DNA from: Thermus brockianus
GTDB lineage: Bacteria; Deinococcota; Deinococci; Deinococcales; Thermaceae
Direction of reading: 5' to 3'
Assembly (NCBI RefSeq): GCF_001880325.1
Contig: NZ_CP016312.1
Location: 1-64,000, forward strand
DNA length: 64,000 nucleotides
Part shown: positions 10,601-17,619 of the stretch, piece after piece
Layout of the letters: every line of letters starts with the position of its first letter
Position numbering within the stretch: position 1 is the first letter of the stretch
Position numbers and translations under genes: made by a program
The notes under the pieces: generated by a model
The model's input: the letters and a program-made list of their open reading frames with translations, nothing else
The model's database searches: none
Told to the model about the DNA's origin: nothing

Positions 10601-11173
10601 CTGGCCTCGGGGGCCAACGTGAAGGTCTTGGTCTTGGACACGGAGGTCTACTCCAATACCGGAGGGCAGGCCTCCAAGGCCACGGGGCTAGGAGCGGTGG
10701 CCAAGTTCGCCATGGCCGGCAAGCCCACCCCCAAGAAGGACCTGGCCTTCATGGCCATGAGTTACGGCCACGTCTACGTGGCCCAGATCGCCATGGGGGC
10801 GAACGATGCCCACACGGTGCGGGCCTTCCTCGAGGCCGAGGCCCACAAGGGACCCGCTCTCCTCATCGCCTACAGCCACTGCATCGCCCATGGGATTGAC
10901 ATGGCCAAGGGCATGGACCACCAGAAGCTGGCGGAGCGCTCGGGGTACTGGCCGCTCTTCCGTTATATCCCTGGGGAAGGGCTAATCCTGGACTCCAAAC
11001 CCCCTACCTTGCCCCTCCGGGAGTACCTCTATGCGGAGAACCGCTACCGCCTTCTCCTGCAGACCCACCTCGAGGAGGCCGAGGCCTTCTTGAAGGCGGC
11101 GGAGGAGGCGGTGCGGGCCAGGTGGGAAAGGCTAAAGCGGCTTGCCGGCGAGAAGGCCACTTTGGCAAGCTAG
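7658..11173 (+). CDS. nifJ: pyruvate:ferredoxin (flavodoxin) oxidoreductase, single-chain
   Basis: A 1171-residue single-chain 2-oxoacid oxidoreductase that converts pyruvate and CoA to acetyl-CoA and CO2 and reduces ferredoxin or flavodoxin. Domain order is as in NifJ: N-terminal pyrimidine-binding half (YPITPSSPMAE), transketolase-like C-terminal domain, gamma domain, then two 4Fe-4S motifs (C689-x2-C692-x2-C695-x3-C699 and C744-x2-C747-x2-C750-x3-C754). The TPP domain follows, with proximal-cluster cysteines C818, C821 and C846 and the GDGWAYDIGYGG thiamine diphosphate/Mg motif. The start is a GTG at 7658 before MRPITVDGNEAV; an ATG four codons in is possible. A dihydroorotate-dehydrogenase-like gene follows after 9 bp. 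An oxygen-sensitive enzyme here suggests metabolism under low oxygen. Confidence 0.95.
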   Translation: MKPMRPITVDGNEAVARVAYRLSEVIAIYPITPSSPMAELSDEWAAKGEPNLFGLVPKVVEMQSEGGAAGALHGALQEGVLATTFTASQGLLLMIPDMYKIAGQALPGVIHVAARALATHALSIFGDHQDLYAVRPTGWGILVSESVQAAQDLAAMAHAVALQASLPVLHAMDGFRTSHEVQKILPLSDKELRALFPFSALEAFRKRALTPEAPVIRGTAQNPDHYFQNREAINPLYQRFPEVVERTMARFAEITGRRYAPYEYFGHPEAERVVVVMGSASLAVEEAVAYLLKRGEKVGMVRVRLYRPFHAQGFLAALPPSAQRVAVLDRGKEPGAVGEPLFQEVAAAFALKGGELPLLVGGRYGLSSKEFTPAMALGLYEALKGERPRHGFTLGIQDDLSHTSLPYPEVDFEDPASVRAVFFALGADGTVSANKNTIKIIGEETPLYAQGYFVYDSKKSGSRTISHLRFGPNPLNKPYLIQRANFVGIHQWSFLERFPMLDVAEENATILLNSPYPKEEVWDRLPRPVQEEILRKNLKVYVVNAYELARKVGLPGRINVLMQAAFFKLSGVLPEEEAKARIKKAIEKSYGKRGRSVLEKNFQAVELGFQAVEPLPIPGRITSEKGLVPPMVGNPPPFVKEVLGPIALGLGDTLPVSAFPLDGTYPTGTARYEKRGIAEFVPTWDPEVCVQCGKCVLVCPHAVVRAKVVPEEVLLGAPEGFPHRKAMWKELSGEFVLAISPDDCTGCSLCVEVCPAKDKRNPSRKALNMAPRLQVREAMNQHWDFFLSLPETPRQGLKLHTVKDVQLLMPLFEFPGACAGCGETPYLRLLSQLFGDRLIVANATGCSSIYGGNLPTTPWSTNREGRGPAWANSLFEDNAEFGLGMRLALDKKAEHARRLLPEFRHLLGEELLARLLAEVGPEEVEERRRDVALLRERLEGLDDPKAKDLLAVADALIPHTVWIVGGDGWAYDIGYGGLDHVLASGANVKVLVLDTEVYSNTGGQASKATGLGAVAKFAMAGKPTPKKDLAFMAMSYGHVYVAQIAMGANDAHTVRAFLEAEAHKGPALLIAYSHCIAHGIDMAKGMDHQKLAERSGYWPLFRYIPGEGLILDSKPPTLPLREYLYAENRYRLLLQTHLEEAEAFLKAAEEAVRARWERLKRLAGEKATLAS

Positions 11174-11182
11174 GAGGGCGCC

Positions 11183-12181
11183 ATGGACCTTAAGACCACC
11201 TATCTGGGCTTGGAGCTGGACCACCCTTTGGTGGCCTCCGCTTCTCCCCTCACGGAGAAGCTGGACGGGTTTTTGCGCTTGGAGGACGGCGGGGCGGCGG
11301 CCATCGTCATGCACTCCCTCTTTGAGGAGCAGGTGACCATCGAGGAGGAGATGCTGGACCACTACCTCCACTATGGCCACGAAAGCTACGCCGAGGCCCT
11401 TAGCTACTTCCCCCGCGCCCACGAGTACCGGCTAACCCCCGAGCGCCACCTAGACCTCCTATCCCGGGCCAAGGAGCGGGTTGCCGTACCCATCATCGCA
11501 AGCCTCAACGGGATTAGCCCCGGGGGTTGGGTGGCGTATGCCCGGCTTTTGGAGGAAGCGGGGGCGGATGCCATTGAGCTCAACCTTTACTACATCCCCA
11601 CGGACCCCGCCCTGTCCGGGGGGGAGGTGGAGGAGATGTACCTTTCCACCATCCGGGCCGTGGTGGAGGCGGTGCGGGTGCCCGTGGCGGTGAAGGTGGG
11701 GCACGCCTTTACCGCCTTCGCCCACTTCGCTAAGCGGGTGGAGGGCACGGGGGCCAAGGCCCTGGTGCTTTTCAACCGCTTCTACCAGCCAGACTTTGAC
11801 CTGGAAACCCTTTCCGTGGTGCCCACCCTCTCCCTTTCCCGCCCCTACGAGGCCCTTTTGCGCCTGCACTGGATCGCCCTCCTCCATGGGCGGGTGGGCC
11901 TGGAACTGGCCCTCACCGGTGGGGTGCACACGGGCAAGGAGGCCGCCAAGGGCCTTTTGGCCGGGGCCCAGGTGGTGATGATGACCTCGGCCATCCTGGA
12001 AAAGGGGCCAGGCCACTTCCGCACGGTCCTGGCCGAGCTGAAGGCGTTCATGGAGGAAAAGGAATACGCCAGCGTGGAGGAGATGCGGGGGGTCATGAGC
12101 TACCAGAAGGTGGCGGAGCCCGCCGCTTTGGAAAGGGCCAACTACCTCAAGGTCCTGGGTTCGTACCGGCTTCTTCCCTAA
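11183..12181 (+). CDS. dihydroorotate dehydrogenase-like flavoprotein linked to NifJ
   Basis: A 332-residue FMN-binding TIM barrel of the dihydroorotate dehydrogenase superfamily. The N-terminus DLKTTYLGLELDHPLVASASPL, the ELNLYYIP segment and the FMN-phosphate region LALTGGVHTGKEA fit the superfamily. The usual DHOD active-site motif (NxSCPN) is not present, so it is probably not the pyrimidine enzyme. It begins 9 bp after nifJ behind GGAGGGCG. Family members of this kind are often found beside pyruvate:ferredoxin oxidoreductases; the shared role is not established. Its 3' end overlaps the convergent small winged-helix gene by 35 bp. Confidence 0.8.
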   Translation: MDLKTTYLGLELDHPLVASASPLTEKLDGFLRLEDGGAAAIVMHSLFEEQVTIEEEMLDHYLHYGHESYAEALSYFPRAHEYRLTPERHLDLLSRAKERVAVPIIASLNGISPGGWVAYARLLEEAGADAIELNLYYIPTDPALSGGEVEEMYLSTIRAVVEAVRVPVAVKVGHAFTAFAHFAKRVEGTGAKALVLFNRFYQPDFDLETLSVVPTLSLSRPYEALLRLHWIALLHGRVGLELALTGGVHTGKEAAKGLLAGAQVVMMTSAILEKGPGHFRTVLAELKAFMEEKEYASVEEMRGVMSYQKVAEPAALERANYLKVLGSYRLLP

Positions 12182-12395
12182 GGGCGTAAAGCCCGTTCCC
12201 CAAGGCCACCACGGGGCTTCTCTCCCACCGGGCGAGGGCGGAAAGCCGCACCTTGGCGATCTTTTCGGGCTCGCGCACCCTGGCCCAAAACCCCTCCTCC
12301 TTTAGGAGCCGGCCCACCTCGGTGTAGTGCAGGGGCCGCCCAGCCTCCCTTAAAAGGGCCACCACCCTTTTGCGGAACCGGTCCGGTCTGGGCAT
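12147..12395 (-). CDS. small winged-helix (HARE-HTH-like) protein
   Basis: An 82-residue basic protein: MPRPDRFRKRVVALLREAGR, then PLHYTEVGRLLKEEGFW and a C-terminal SPVVALGNGLYAL. The layout (helix, P-L-HYTE, recognition helix, then an FxxxGNGLYAL beta wing) is that of HARE-HTH winged helices, which are thought to link DNA-binding or chromatin proteins. No other domain is attached. A TATACT box 8 nt before the ATG implies a leaderless transcript, and the promoter abuts that of polX. The last 11 codons lie inside the 3' end of the preceding plus-strand gene. The role is unknown; regulation of polX or DNA binding is a guess from position. Confidence 0.6.
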   Translation of the reverse strand: MPRPDRFRKRVVALLREAGRPLHYTEVGRLLKEEGFWARVREPEKIAKVRLSALARWERSPVVALGNGLYALREEAGTNPGP

Positions 12396-12403
12396 GCGGT
12401 TCC

Positions 12404-12419
12404 AGTATACCCGTATAGT
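12404..12419. promoter_or_regulatory. back-to-back leaderless promoters (winged-helix gene / polX)
   Basis: The minus-strand box TATACT (12404-12409) is 8 nt before the small gene's ATG. The plus-strand box TATAGT (12414-12419) is 6 nt before the polX ATG. Only 4 bp separate the two -10 boxes, and the sequence between them is almost palindromic, so the two promoters should compete for polymerase. Confidence 0.6.
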
Positions 12420-12425
12420 GAGGGC

Positions 12426-14153
12426 ATGCGAAACCAGGAGCTTGCCCGCCTCTTTGAGGAGATCGGGCTTATGAGCGAGTTCTTGGGGGATAACCCCTTC
12501 CGGGTCCGGGCCTACTACCAGGCGGCCCGCACCCTCTACGATCTGGATACTCCCATTGAGGAGGTGGCCAAGGGGGGCAAGGAGGCCCTCCTCGCCCTCC
12601 CGGGTATCGGTCCCGATTTGGCGGAGAAGATTTTGGAGTTCTTGAACACGGGAAAAATCGCCAAGCACCAGGAGTTGGCCAAGAAGGTGCCGTGGGGGGT
12701 CCTGCAGGTCATGGAGGTCCCCGGGGTGGGGCCCAAGACCGCCCGGCTCCTCCACGAGGCCCTGGGCGTGGATTCCCTGGAGAAGCTTAGGGAAGCCTTG
12801 GAGAGGGGGGACCTCCTGCGGCTTAGGGGCTTCGGGCCCAAGAAGGCGGAGCGCATCCGGGAGGGGCTTGCCCTGGCCCAGGCGGCGGGGAAGAGGCGGC
12901 CCTTGGGGGCGGTGCTTTCCTTGGCCCGAAACCTCTTGGAAGAGATCCGCGCCCTGCCCGGGGTGGAGCGGGTGGAGCTCTGCGGTTCGGCCCGGCGCTA
13001 CAAGGACACCGTGGGGGACCTGGACTATCTGGTGGCGAGCCTCGAGGCCGCCAAGGTGGTGGAAGGCTTCGTGGCCCTTCCCCAGGTGAAGGAGGTTTAC
13101 GCCAAGGGCAAGGAAAGGGCCACGGTGTTTCTAAAAAACGGCCTCCAGGTGGACCTGCGGGTGGTGCCCCCGGAAAGCTTTGGCGCAGGCCTCCAGTACC
13201 TCACCGGGAGCAAGGCCCACTCCATCAAGCTCCGCGCCCTGGCCCAGGACATGGGCTTGAAGCTTTCCGAGTACGGGGTCTTCCGGGAAGCGGTGCGGCT
13301 TGCGGGGGAGACGGAGGAAGGGGTGTACGCTGCCTTGGGCCTGCCCTTCATCCCGCCGCCCCTCCGGGAGGACCAGGGGGAGATTGAGGCGGCGCAAAGG
13401 GGAGAGCTTCCCCAGCTCCTAGAGCTTTCCCACATCAAGGGGGACCTCCAGGTCCACTCCACCTACTCCGACGGCAAGAACTCCCTGGAGGAGCTTTGGC
13501 AAGCGGCCAAGGCCCTAGGCTACCAGTACCTGGGGGTCACGGACCACTCCCCGGCGGTGCGGGTGGCGGGGGGGCCGTCCCCGGAGGAGGCCCTCAGGCG
13601 CATAGAGGCCATCCGCCGCTTTAACGAAACCCACGGGCCCCCTTACCTCCTGGCGGGGGCCGAGGTGGACATAAGGCCCGATGGCAGCCTAGACTACCCC
13701 GACTGGGTCCTGCGGGAGCTGGATCTGGTCCTCGTCTCCATCCACTCCCAATTTAAGCTCTCCAAGGCGGAGCAGACGAGGCGCATCCTGAAGGCCCTGG
13801 ACAACCCTTTCGTCCACGTCCTGGCCCACCCCACGGCCCGCCTTCTGGGCCGCCGCCCTCCCGTAGAGGCGGACTGGGAGGCGGTTTTCCAAAAGGCCAA
13901 GGAAAAGGGCGTGGCCGTGGAGATAGACGGCTACTACGACCGCATGGACCTGCCCGATGACCTGGCCCGCCTGGCCTACGGGAGGGGGCTTTGGGTGAGC
14001 CTCTCCACGGACGCCCATCAGACCGAGCACCTCCGCTTCATGGAGCTCGCCGTGGGCACCGCCCAAAGGGCCTGGATTGGCCCGGAGAGGGTGCTCAACG
14101 TCCTCTCCTATGAGGAGCTCATCCGGTGGCTCAAAGCCCGGCGAGGGCTTTAG
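12426..14153 (+). CDS. polX: DNA polymerase X with PHP exonuclease domain
   Basis: A 575-residue bacterial family X polymerase for gap-filling in base excision repair, with a C-terminal PHP 3'-5' exonuclease. Helix-hairpin-helix segments come first (ALPGIGPDLAEKILE; VPGVGPKTARLL; LRGFGPKKAERI), then the palm GSARRYKDTVGDLDYLV (from about residue 187) with the paired aspartates, the third carboxylate in LQVDLRVV, and the PHP domain from about residue 335 with DLQVHSTYSDGKNSLEEL and metal-site histidines (VTDHSP, HVLAHPTARLL, STDAHQTE). Length matches the characterised Thermus PolX. Start at 12426, leaderless. Its 3' end overlaps udgB, another base-excision gene, by 23 bp tail to tail. Confidence 0.95.
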   Translation: MRNQELARLFEEIGLMSEFLGDNPFRVRAYYQAARTLYDLDTPIEEVAKGGKEALLALPGIGPDLAEKILEFLNTGKIAKHQELAKKVPWGVLQVMEVPGVGPKTARLLHEALGVDSLEKLREALERGDLLRLRGFGPKKAERIREGLALAQAAGKRRPLGAVLSLARNLLEEIRALPGVERVELCGSARRYKDTVGDLDYLVASLEAAKVVEGFVALPQVKEVYAKGKERATVFLKNGLQVDLRVVPPESFGAGLQYLTGSKAHSIKLRALAQDMGLKLSEYGVFREAVRLAGETEEGVYAALGLPFIPPPLREDQGEIEAAQRGELPQLLELSHIKGDLQVHSTYSDGKNSLEELWQAAKALGYQYLGVTDHSPAVRVAGGPSPEEALRRIEAIRRFNETHGPPYLLAGAEVDIRPDGSLDYPDWVLRELDLVLVSIHSQFKLSKAEQTRRILKALDNPFVHVLAHPTARLLGRRPPVEADWEAVFQKAKEKGVAVEIDGYYDRMDLPDDLARLAYGRGLWVSLSTDAHQTEHLRFMELAVGTAQRAWIGPERVLNVLSYEELIRWLKARRGL

Positions 14154-14790
14154 CCTGGAGGAGGACCTCCAGGAACATCTCCCGGGTGAGCTTGCCCGTT
14201 TGCGTGTTCTGGCGGGAAACGTGGTAGCTGCAGAGGAGGTGCTTCCCCTCGGGCAAGGGGTAGTGGGCCCCGTGGCGGAAGGGGTAGGCGCCTTTCCGAA
14301 GGCCAAAGTGGTCCAGGAGGGCCTCGTGGGCGATCCGCCCCAGGGCCAGGTAGACCCGGGCTTGGGGAAGAAGGCCGAGCTCCACCCCCGTCCAACGGGC
14401 GCACGCCCTGAGCTCTTCCGCCGTGGGCTTATTGCCGGGCGGGGCGCAACGCACCGCCGCCGTGAGGTAAACGCCATAGAGCCTTAGGTCGTCCCCGGGG
14501 TGGCTTTCAGGCTTACTGGAAAGCCCCGCCTCATGGAGGAGGGGGTAGAGGAAAGCCCCCGAGGCGTCCCCGGTAAAGGGTCGGCCCGTGCGGTTGGAAC
14601 CGTGGGCCCCGGGGGCGAGGCCGAAGAGGACGAGGCGCGCCTCGAGGTCCCCGAAACCCGGCACGGGCCTCGCCCAGTAGTTTTCGTGGCGAAAAGCCCT
14701 TTTGGTTCCCGCCACACCTTCCCGCCAGGCCACCAGGCGGGGGCAGAGGCGGCAGGCGGTGAGTTCTTGATAAAAAGTTTCCAAGTCCAT
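14131..14790 (-). CDS. udgB: uracil-DNA glycosylase family 5 (UDGb)
   Basis: A 219-residue iron-sulfur uracil-DNA glycosylase that removes uracil, and in this family hypoxanthine, from DNA. The N-terminal C13-x2-C16 pair (ACRLCPRLVAWRE) supplies two 4Fe-4S ligands, with more cysteines in VRCAPP and LLCSYH. Motif 1 is GLAPGAHGSNRTGRPFTGD; the alanine in place of the catalytic aspartate of other families marks family 5. Motif 2 is YHVSRQNTQTGK. It follows luxR after 12 bp on the same strand and converges on polX with a 23-bp overlap, so the two repair genes lie tail to tail. Confidence 0.93.
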   Translation of the reverse strand: MDLETFYQELTACRLCPRLVAWREGVAGTKRAFRHENYWARPVPGFGDLEARLVLFGLAPGAHGSNRTGRPFTGDASGAFLYPLLHEAGLSSKPESHPGDDLRLYGVYLTAAVRCAPPGNKPTAEELRACARWTGVELGLLPQARVYLALGRIAHEALLDHFGLRKGAYPFRHGAHYPLPEGKHLLCSYHVSRQNTQTGKLTREMFLEVLLQAKALAGL

Positions 14791-14802
14791 GGGCTGGGCG
14801 TG

Positions 14803-15321
14803 TTAGGGGAGGAACCGCATGTAGGCCAGCTCGCTCCGTTTCTTGACCCCAAGCTTTTGGAAAACCAGGGAAAGGTGGGCCTTCACCGTCTTCACCGAGA
14901 TGCCAAGCTCCGTGGCGATTTCCTCGTTGGAGAGGCCCAAAGCCGCCAAGGCCGCCACCTCCTTTTCCCTGGGCGTGAGGTGGGGAAAGGGTTCCCCCAC
15001 CAAGGCGGCCACCGCCTTGCGCTCGGCCCAGACCTCGCCCCGGGCCACCGCCTCCAAAGCCTTGGCCAGGGCCGCGAGGCCCTGCTCGGGGTAAAGGTAG
15101 CCCCGGTACCCCTTCCTAAGGGCCTGGACCGCCTGCTCCTTGTCCCGGAGGAGGAGGACCGAGGGCACGGGGGGTGGGGCGGGGATCTCGCGGCCCGCCT
15201 CCACCAGCCCCACCTGGGCCTGAAGGGGGTGGGACACTGGCTCAAGGCCCCAAGCCCTAAGCTGGGCCTCCAAGGCCTCCTGGTAGGTGCGCAAAGGAAC
15301 CTGGAGCCAGACCTTGAGCAT
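14803..15321 (-). CDS. orphan LuxR/NarL-type regulator with shortened receiver-like domain
   Basis: 172 residues. The C-terminal 65 are a canonical LuxR helix-turn-helix (LTPREKEVAALAALGLSNEEIATELGISVKTVKAHL). The N-terminal 95 residues have the last strands and helix of a receiver domain (SVLLLRDKEQ, GYRGYLYPEQG, ALEAVARGE), but the phospho-acceptor segment reads AQVGLVEAG with no aspartate and the middle helix is missing. It is therefore unlikely to be controlled by phosphorylation. I chose the ATG at 15321 because the receiver-like strand MLKVWLQVP starts there and TAAACT lies 8 nt before it; the open frame upstream to 15573 is not conserved-looking. No kinase is adjacent. Confidence 0.8.
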   Translation of the reverse strand: MLKVWLQVPLRTYQEALEAQLRAWGLEPVSHPLQAQVGLVEAGREIPAPPPVPSVLLLRDKEQAVQALRKGYRGYLYPEQGLAALAKALEAVARGEVWAERKAVAALVGEPFPHLTPREKEVAALAALGLSNEEIATELGISVKTVKAHLSLVFQKLGVKKRSELAYMRFLP

Positions 15322-15329
15322 CTGGCTCC

Positions 15330-15335
15330 AGTTTA
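15330..15335 (-). promoter_or_regulatory. -10 box of the LuxR-type regulator
   Basis: TAAACT on the minus strand, 8 nt before the ATG at 15321, with no Shine-Dalgarno in between. This fits a leaderless transcript. Confidence 0.45.
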
Positions 15336-15346
15336 CCCAAAGGGGC

Positions 15347-15469
15347 TTATCGCACCAGGTTGAAGTGCATTTCGGCCAGGCGGATGCCGGCGTAGCCCAC
15401 CGTGGTGCACCAACCCAGGGGCCAACTGGTGGGGCTTTTGCCGTTGAAGACGGGGTAGCCGCCGGCCAT
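15347..15469 (-). CDS. 40-codon open frame, possibly a remnant, unrecognised
   Basis: Reads MAGGYPVFNGKSPTSWPLGW followed by CTTVGYAGIRLAEMHFNLVR. The composition (Gly, Trp, Tyr) and codon use look protein-like. I recognise no family. The upstream part of the same DNA in another frame gives LHHPHKLYPPTYG, so this may be the end of a decayed, frameshifted gene. It lies in the 200-bp gap between the carboxylase subunit and the LuxR gene. Confidence 0.3.
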   Translation of the reverse strand: MAGGYPVFNGKSPTSWPLGWCTTVGYAGIRLAEMHFNLVR

Positions 15470-15518
15470 AGGTGGGCGGGTAGAGCTTGTGGGGGTGGTG
15501 GAGCCCCGTTTGCGGCTC

Positions 15519-17096
15519 CTAGAGGGGGATGTTGTCGTGCTTCTTGGGGGGCCTTTCCTCCTTCTTGCCCCAAAGCATCCTAAGGTGCAGGTAGAGGAGG
15601 CGGCGGGTCTCCTTGGGGTCTATGACGTCGTCAATGTAGCCCCGGGCCGCCGCCACCCAGGGGTTGTCAAAGGCCTGGCGGTACTCCTCAATCTTCTTGC
15701 GGCGGGTTTCCTCGGGGTTGGGGGAGGCCTGGATCTCCTTGCGGTAGATGATGTTGGCGGCCCCTTCCGCTCCCATCACCGCCACGGAGGCGGTGGGCCA
15801 GGCCAGGACCACGTCCGCCCCCATGTCCTTGGAGTTCATGGCCAGGTAGGCGCCGCCATAGGCCTTGCGGACGATGAGGGTGATCTTGGGTACCGTGGCC
15901 TCGGCGTAGGCGAAGAGCATCTTGGCCCCATGGCGGATAATGCCCCCGTGCTCCTGGGCCACCCCGGGGAGGAAGCCCGTCACGTCCACCAGGGTGAGGA
16001 GGGGGATATTAAAGGCGTCCATGGTGCGGATGAAGCGGGCGGCCTTGTCCGAGGCGTTGATGTCCAGGGCCCCGGCCATGAACCGGGGGTTGTTGGCGAT
16101 GACCCCCACGGGGTAGCCGCCAAGCCTCCCTAGGCCCACGATGATGTTCTTGGCAAACCCCGGCTGGATTTCCAAAAACTCCCCGTTGTCCAACAGGGTG
16201 CGGATTACCTGGTGCATGTTGTAGGGCCTGCGGGCATCGGGGTGGACGATGTCCAGGAGCTCGGGGGTAGGCCGGAAGGGGTCGTCCTTGGGGTCTAGCA
16301 CCGGGGGCTTCTCCCGGGAGTTCTGGGGCAGGTAGGAGAGGAGCTTCTTGATGAGGTCCAAGACCTCCTGGTCGCTCTGGCCTTCCAAGTGGGCCACGCC
16401 GCTTCTTTCCATGTGCACGTCCGCCCCGCCCAGCTCCTCAAAGGTCACCTCCTCCCGGGTGACGCTTTTGATCACCTCGGGGCCGGTGATGAACATGTAG
16501 CTGGTGCCCCGGCTCATGAGGATGAAGTCGGTCATGGCGGGGCTGTAGACGGCGCCCCCTGCGCAGGGCCCCAGGATGGCAGAGATCTGGGGCACCACCC
16601 CCGAGTAGATGGCGTTGCGGTAGAAGACCTCCCCATAGCCGGAGAGGCTATCCACCCCTTCTTGGATGCGGGCCCCGGCGGAGTCGTTGAGGCCGACGAT
16701 GGGGGCCCCCACCTTGGCGGCCAGGTCCATGAGGCTTGCGATCTTGCGCCCGTGCATCTTGCCCAAGGAGCCCCCGAGGACGGTGAAGTCCTGGCTGAAG
16801 ACGAAGACGAGGCGGCTGCCGATGGTGCCGTAGCCCGTCACCACCCCGTCCGCCGGCGCCTCGAGGCCCTCCATGAGCCCGGTTTCCAGGTGCTCGGCAA
16901 AGGGCATGAGCTCCACGAAACTCCCGGGGTCCAGGAGGTAGTCAATCCGCTCCCGGGCGGTGAGCTTGCCCTGCTGGTGCTGTTTTTCTATACGTTCTTT
17001 CCCCCCGCCCAAGAGCACCTTTTTGCGCCGCTCTTCCAGCTCCGCCAAGAGCTCGTCCAGGATGAGTCGGGCATTGTCCGCCATACTGGCCGTCAT
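15519..17096 (-). CDS. acyl-CoA carboxylase carboxyltransferase beta chain (propionyl/methylmalonyl-CoA type)
   Basis: A 525-residue carboxyltransferase with two crotonase-like halves, as in PccB and MmdA. It moves CO2 between carboxybiotin and an acyl-CoA. Family hallmarks: the N-terminal KERIEKQHQQGKLTARERID stretch; the acyl-CoA oxyanion segments GPCAGGAVYSPA and RKAYGGAYLAM; and the C-terminal PPKKHDNIPL tail typical of the propionyl-CoA family. No biotin carboxylase or biotin carrier gene is nearby, so it must use partners encoded elsewhere. A TATCAT box overlaps the first ATG (17096), so the ATG four codons in (17084), 9 nt behind that box, may be the true start. Substrate is not determinable. 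Confidence 0.88.
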   Translation of the reverse strand: MTASMADNARLILDELLAELEERRKKVLLGGGKERIEKQHQQGKLTARERIDYLLDPGSFVELMPFAEHLETGLMEGLEAPADGVVTGYGTIGSRLVFVFSQDFTVLGGSLGKMHGRKIASLMDLAAKVGAPIVGLNDSAGARIQEGVDSLSGYGEVFYRNAIYSGVVPQISAILGPCAGGAVYSPAMTDFILMSRGTSYMFITGPEVIKSVTREEVTFEELGGADVHMERSGVAHLEGQSDQEVLDLIKKLLSYLPQNSREKPPVLDPKDDPFRPTPELLDIVHPDARRPYNMHQVIRTLLDNGEFLEIQPGFAKNIIVGLGRLGGYPVGVIANNPRFMAGALDINASDKAARFIRTMDAFNIPLLTLVDVTGFLPGVAQEHGGIIRHGAKMLFAYAEATVPKITLIVRKAYGGAYLAMNSKDMGADVVLAWPTASVAVMGAEGAANIIYRKEIQASPNPEETRRKKIEEYRQAFDNPWVAAARGYIDDVIDPKETRRLLYLHLRMLWGKKEERPPKKHDNIPL

Positions 17097-17154
17097 GATA
17101 CACTAAGAAACCAGGTCGCCTTCCAGGAAAGGCCGCCTGGGGAGGAGGTGGAAC

Positions 17155-17577
17155 GTGCGAAGGTGGCTTTGGTATCTCTTGGCGCTTATACTCGTGGGGC
17201 TTTTGGCCTGGGGAGGCTATGCGGCCTACGCCAGCTACCAAGGCTTGCGGGCCAAGGTGGCGGCCCTGGAAGCCCGCCTAAGCGCCCAGGAGGAGGCCCT
17301 CAAGGGGCTTGCCGAGCGGGTGGGGAAGCTGGAGGAGGAGGTCTTCAAGGCCCCCACGCCGCCCCTCTCCTTGCCCGAGGTGCCCGAGGCAGGCGGTGCT
17401 CCCGTCTGGCCCTACGCCGTGGGCGTGGTGGTGGCGGCGGTGCTTCTCTACCTTCTCCTCCGCCTCCTCCGGGGGCAGGAGCCTAAGGCCCAGGCGCCAA
17501 GCCCGGCCTCTCCGGACCTCGAGGCCTCCCGCATGACCGACGAAGGTGCGCCCCCACCCCCAGGGGAACGGGGCTAA
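17155..17577 (+). CDS. small membrane protein with coiled coil, function unknown
   Basis: 140 residues: a basic start, transmembrane segment at about 4-28, a heptad-like coiled coil at about 30-64 (LRAKVAALEARLSAQEEALK and onward), a Pro-rich linker, a second transmembrane segment at about 85-105 and a Pro-rich hydrophilic tail. It starts at GTG 17155 behind a strong GAGGAGGTGG. Divergent from the carboxyltransferase gene and separated from the etf operon by a hairpin terminator. I recognise no family. The layout suggests an envelope scaffolding role but nothing specific. Confidence 0.7.
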   Translation: MRRWLWYLLALILVGLLAWGGYAAYASYQGLRAKVAALEARLSAQEEALKGLAERVGKLEEEVFKAPTPPLSLPEVPEAGGAPVWPYAVGVVVAAVLLYLLLRLLRGQEPKAQAPSPASPDLEASRMTDEGAPPPPGERG

Positions 17578-17583
17578 GGAAAA

Positions 17584-17607
17584 CCCGCCGGGGATTTCCC
17601 CGGCGGG
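17584..17607. terminator. hairpin terminator between convergent units
   Basis: A 10-bp stem (17584-17593 with 17598-17607) around an ATTT loop. It lies 6 bp after the small membrane protein and 12 bp after the end of etfA on the other strand, so it serves both. Confidence 0.75.
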
Positions 17608-17619
17608 GCATCTTTGGGG

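Noticed and set aside
11183..12181. pyrD for pyrimidine synthesis
   Set aside because: The DHOD active-site signature is missing, and no other pyrimidine genes adjoin. It is cotranscribed with nifJ instead.
15519..17096. Acetyl-CoA carboxylase or sodium-pumping decarboxylase
   Set aside because: The C-terminal tail and lengths fit the propionyl/methylmalonyl-CoA carboxyltransferase group, and no membrane decarboxylase subunits are nearby. The exact substrate is left open.
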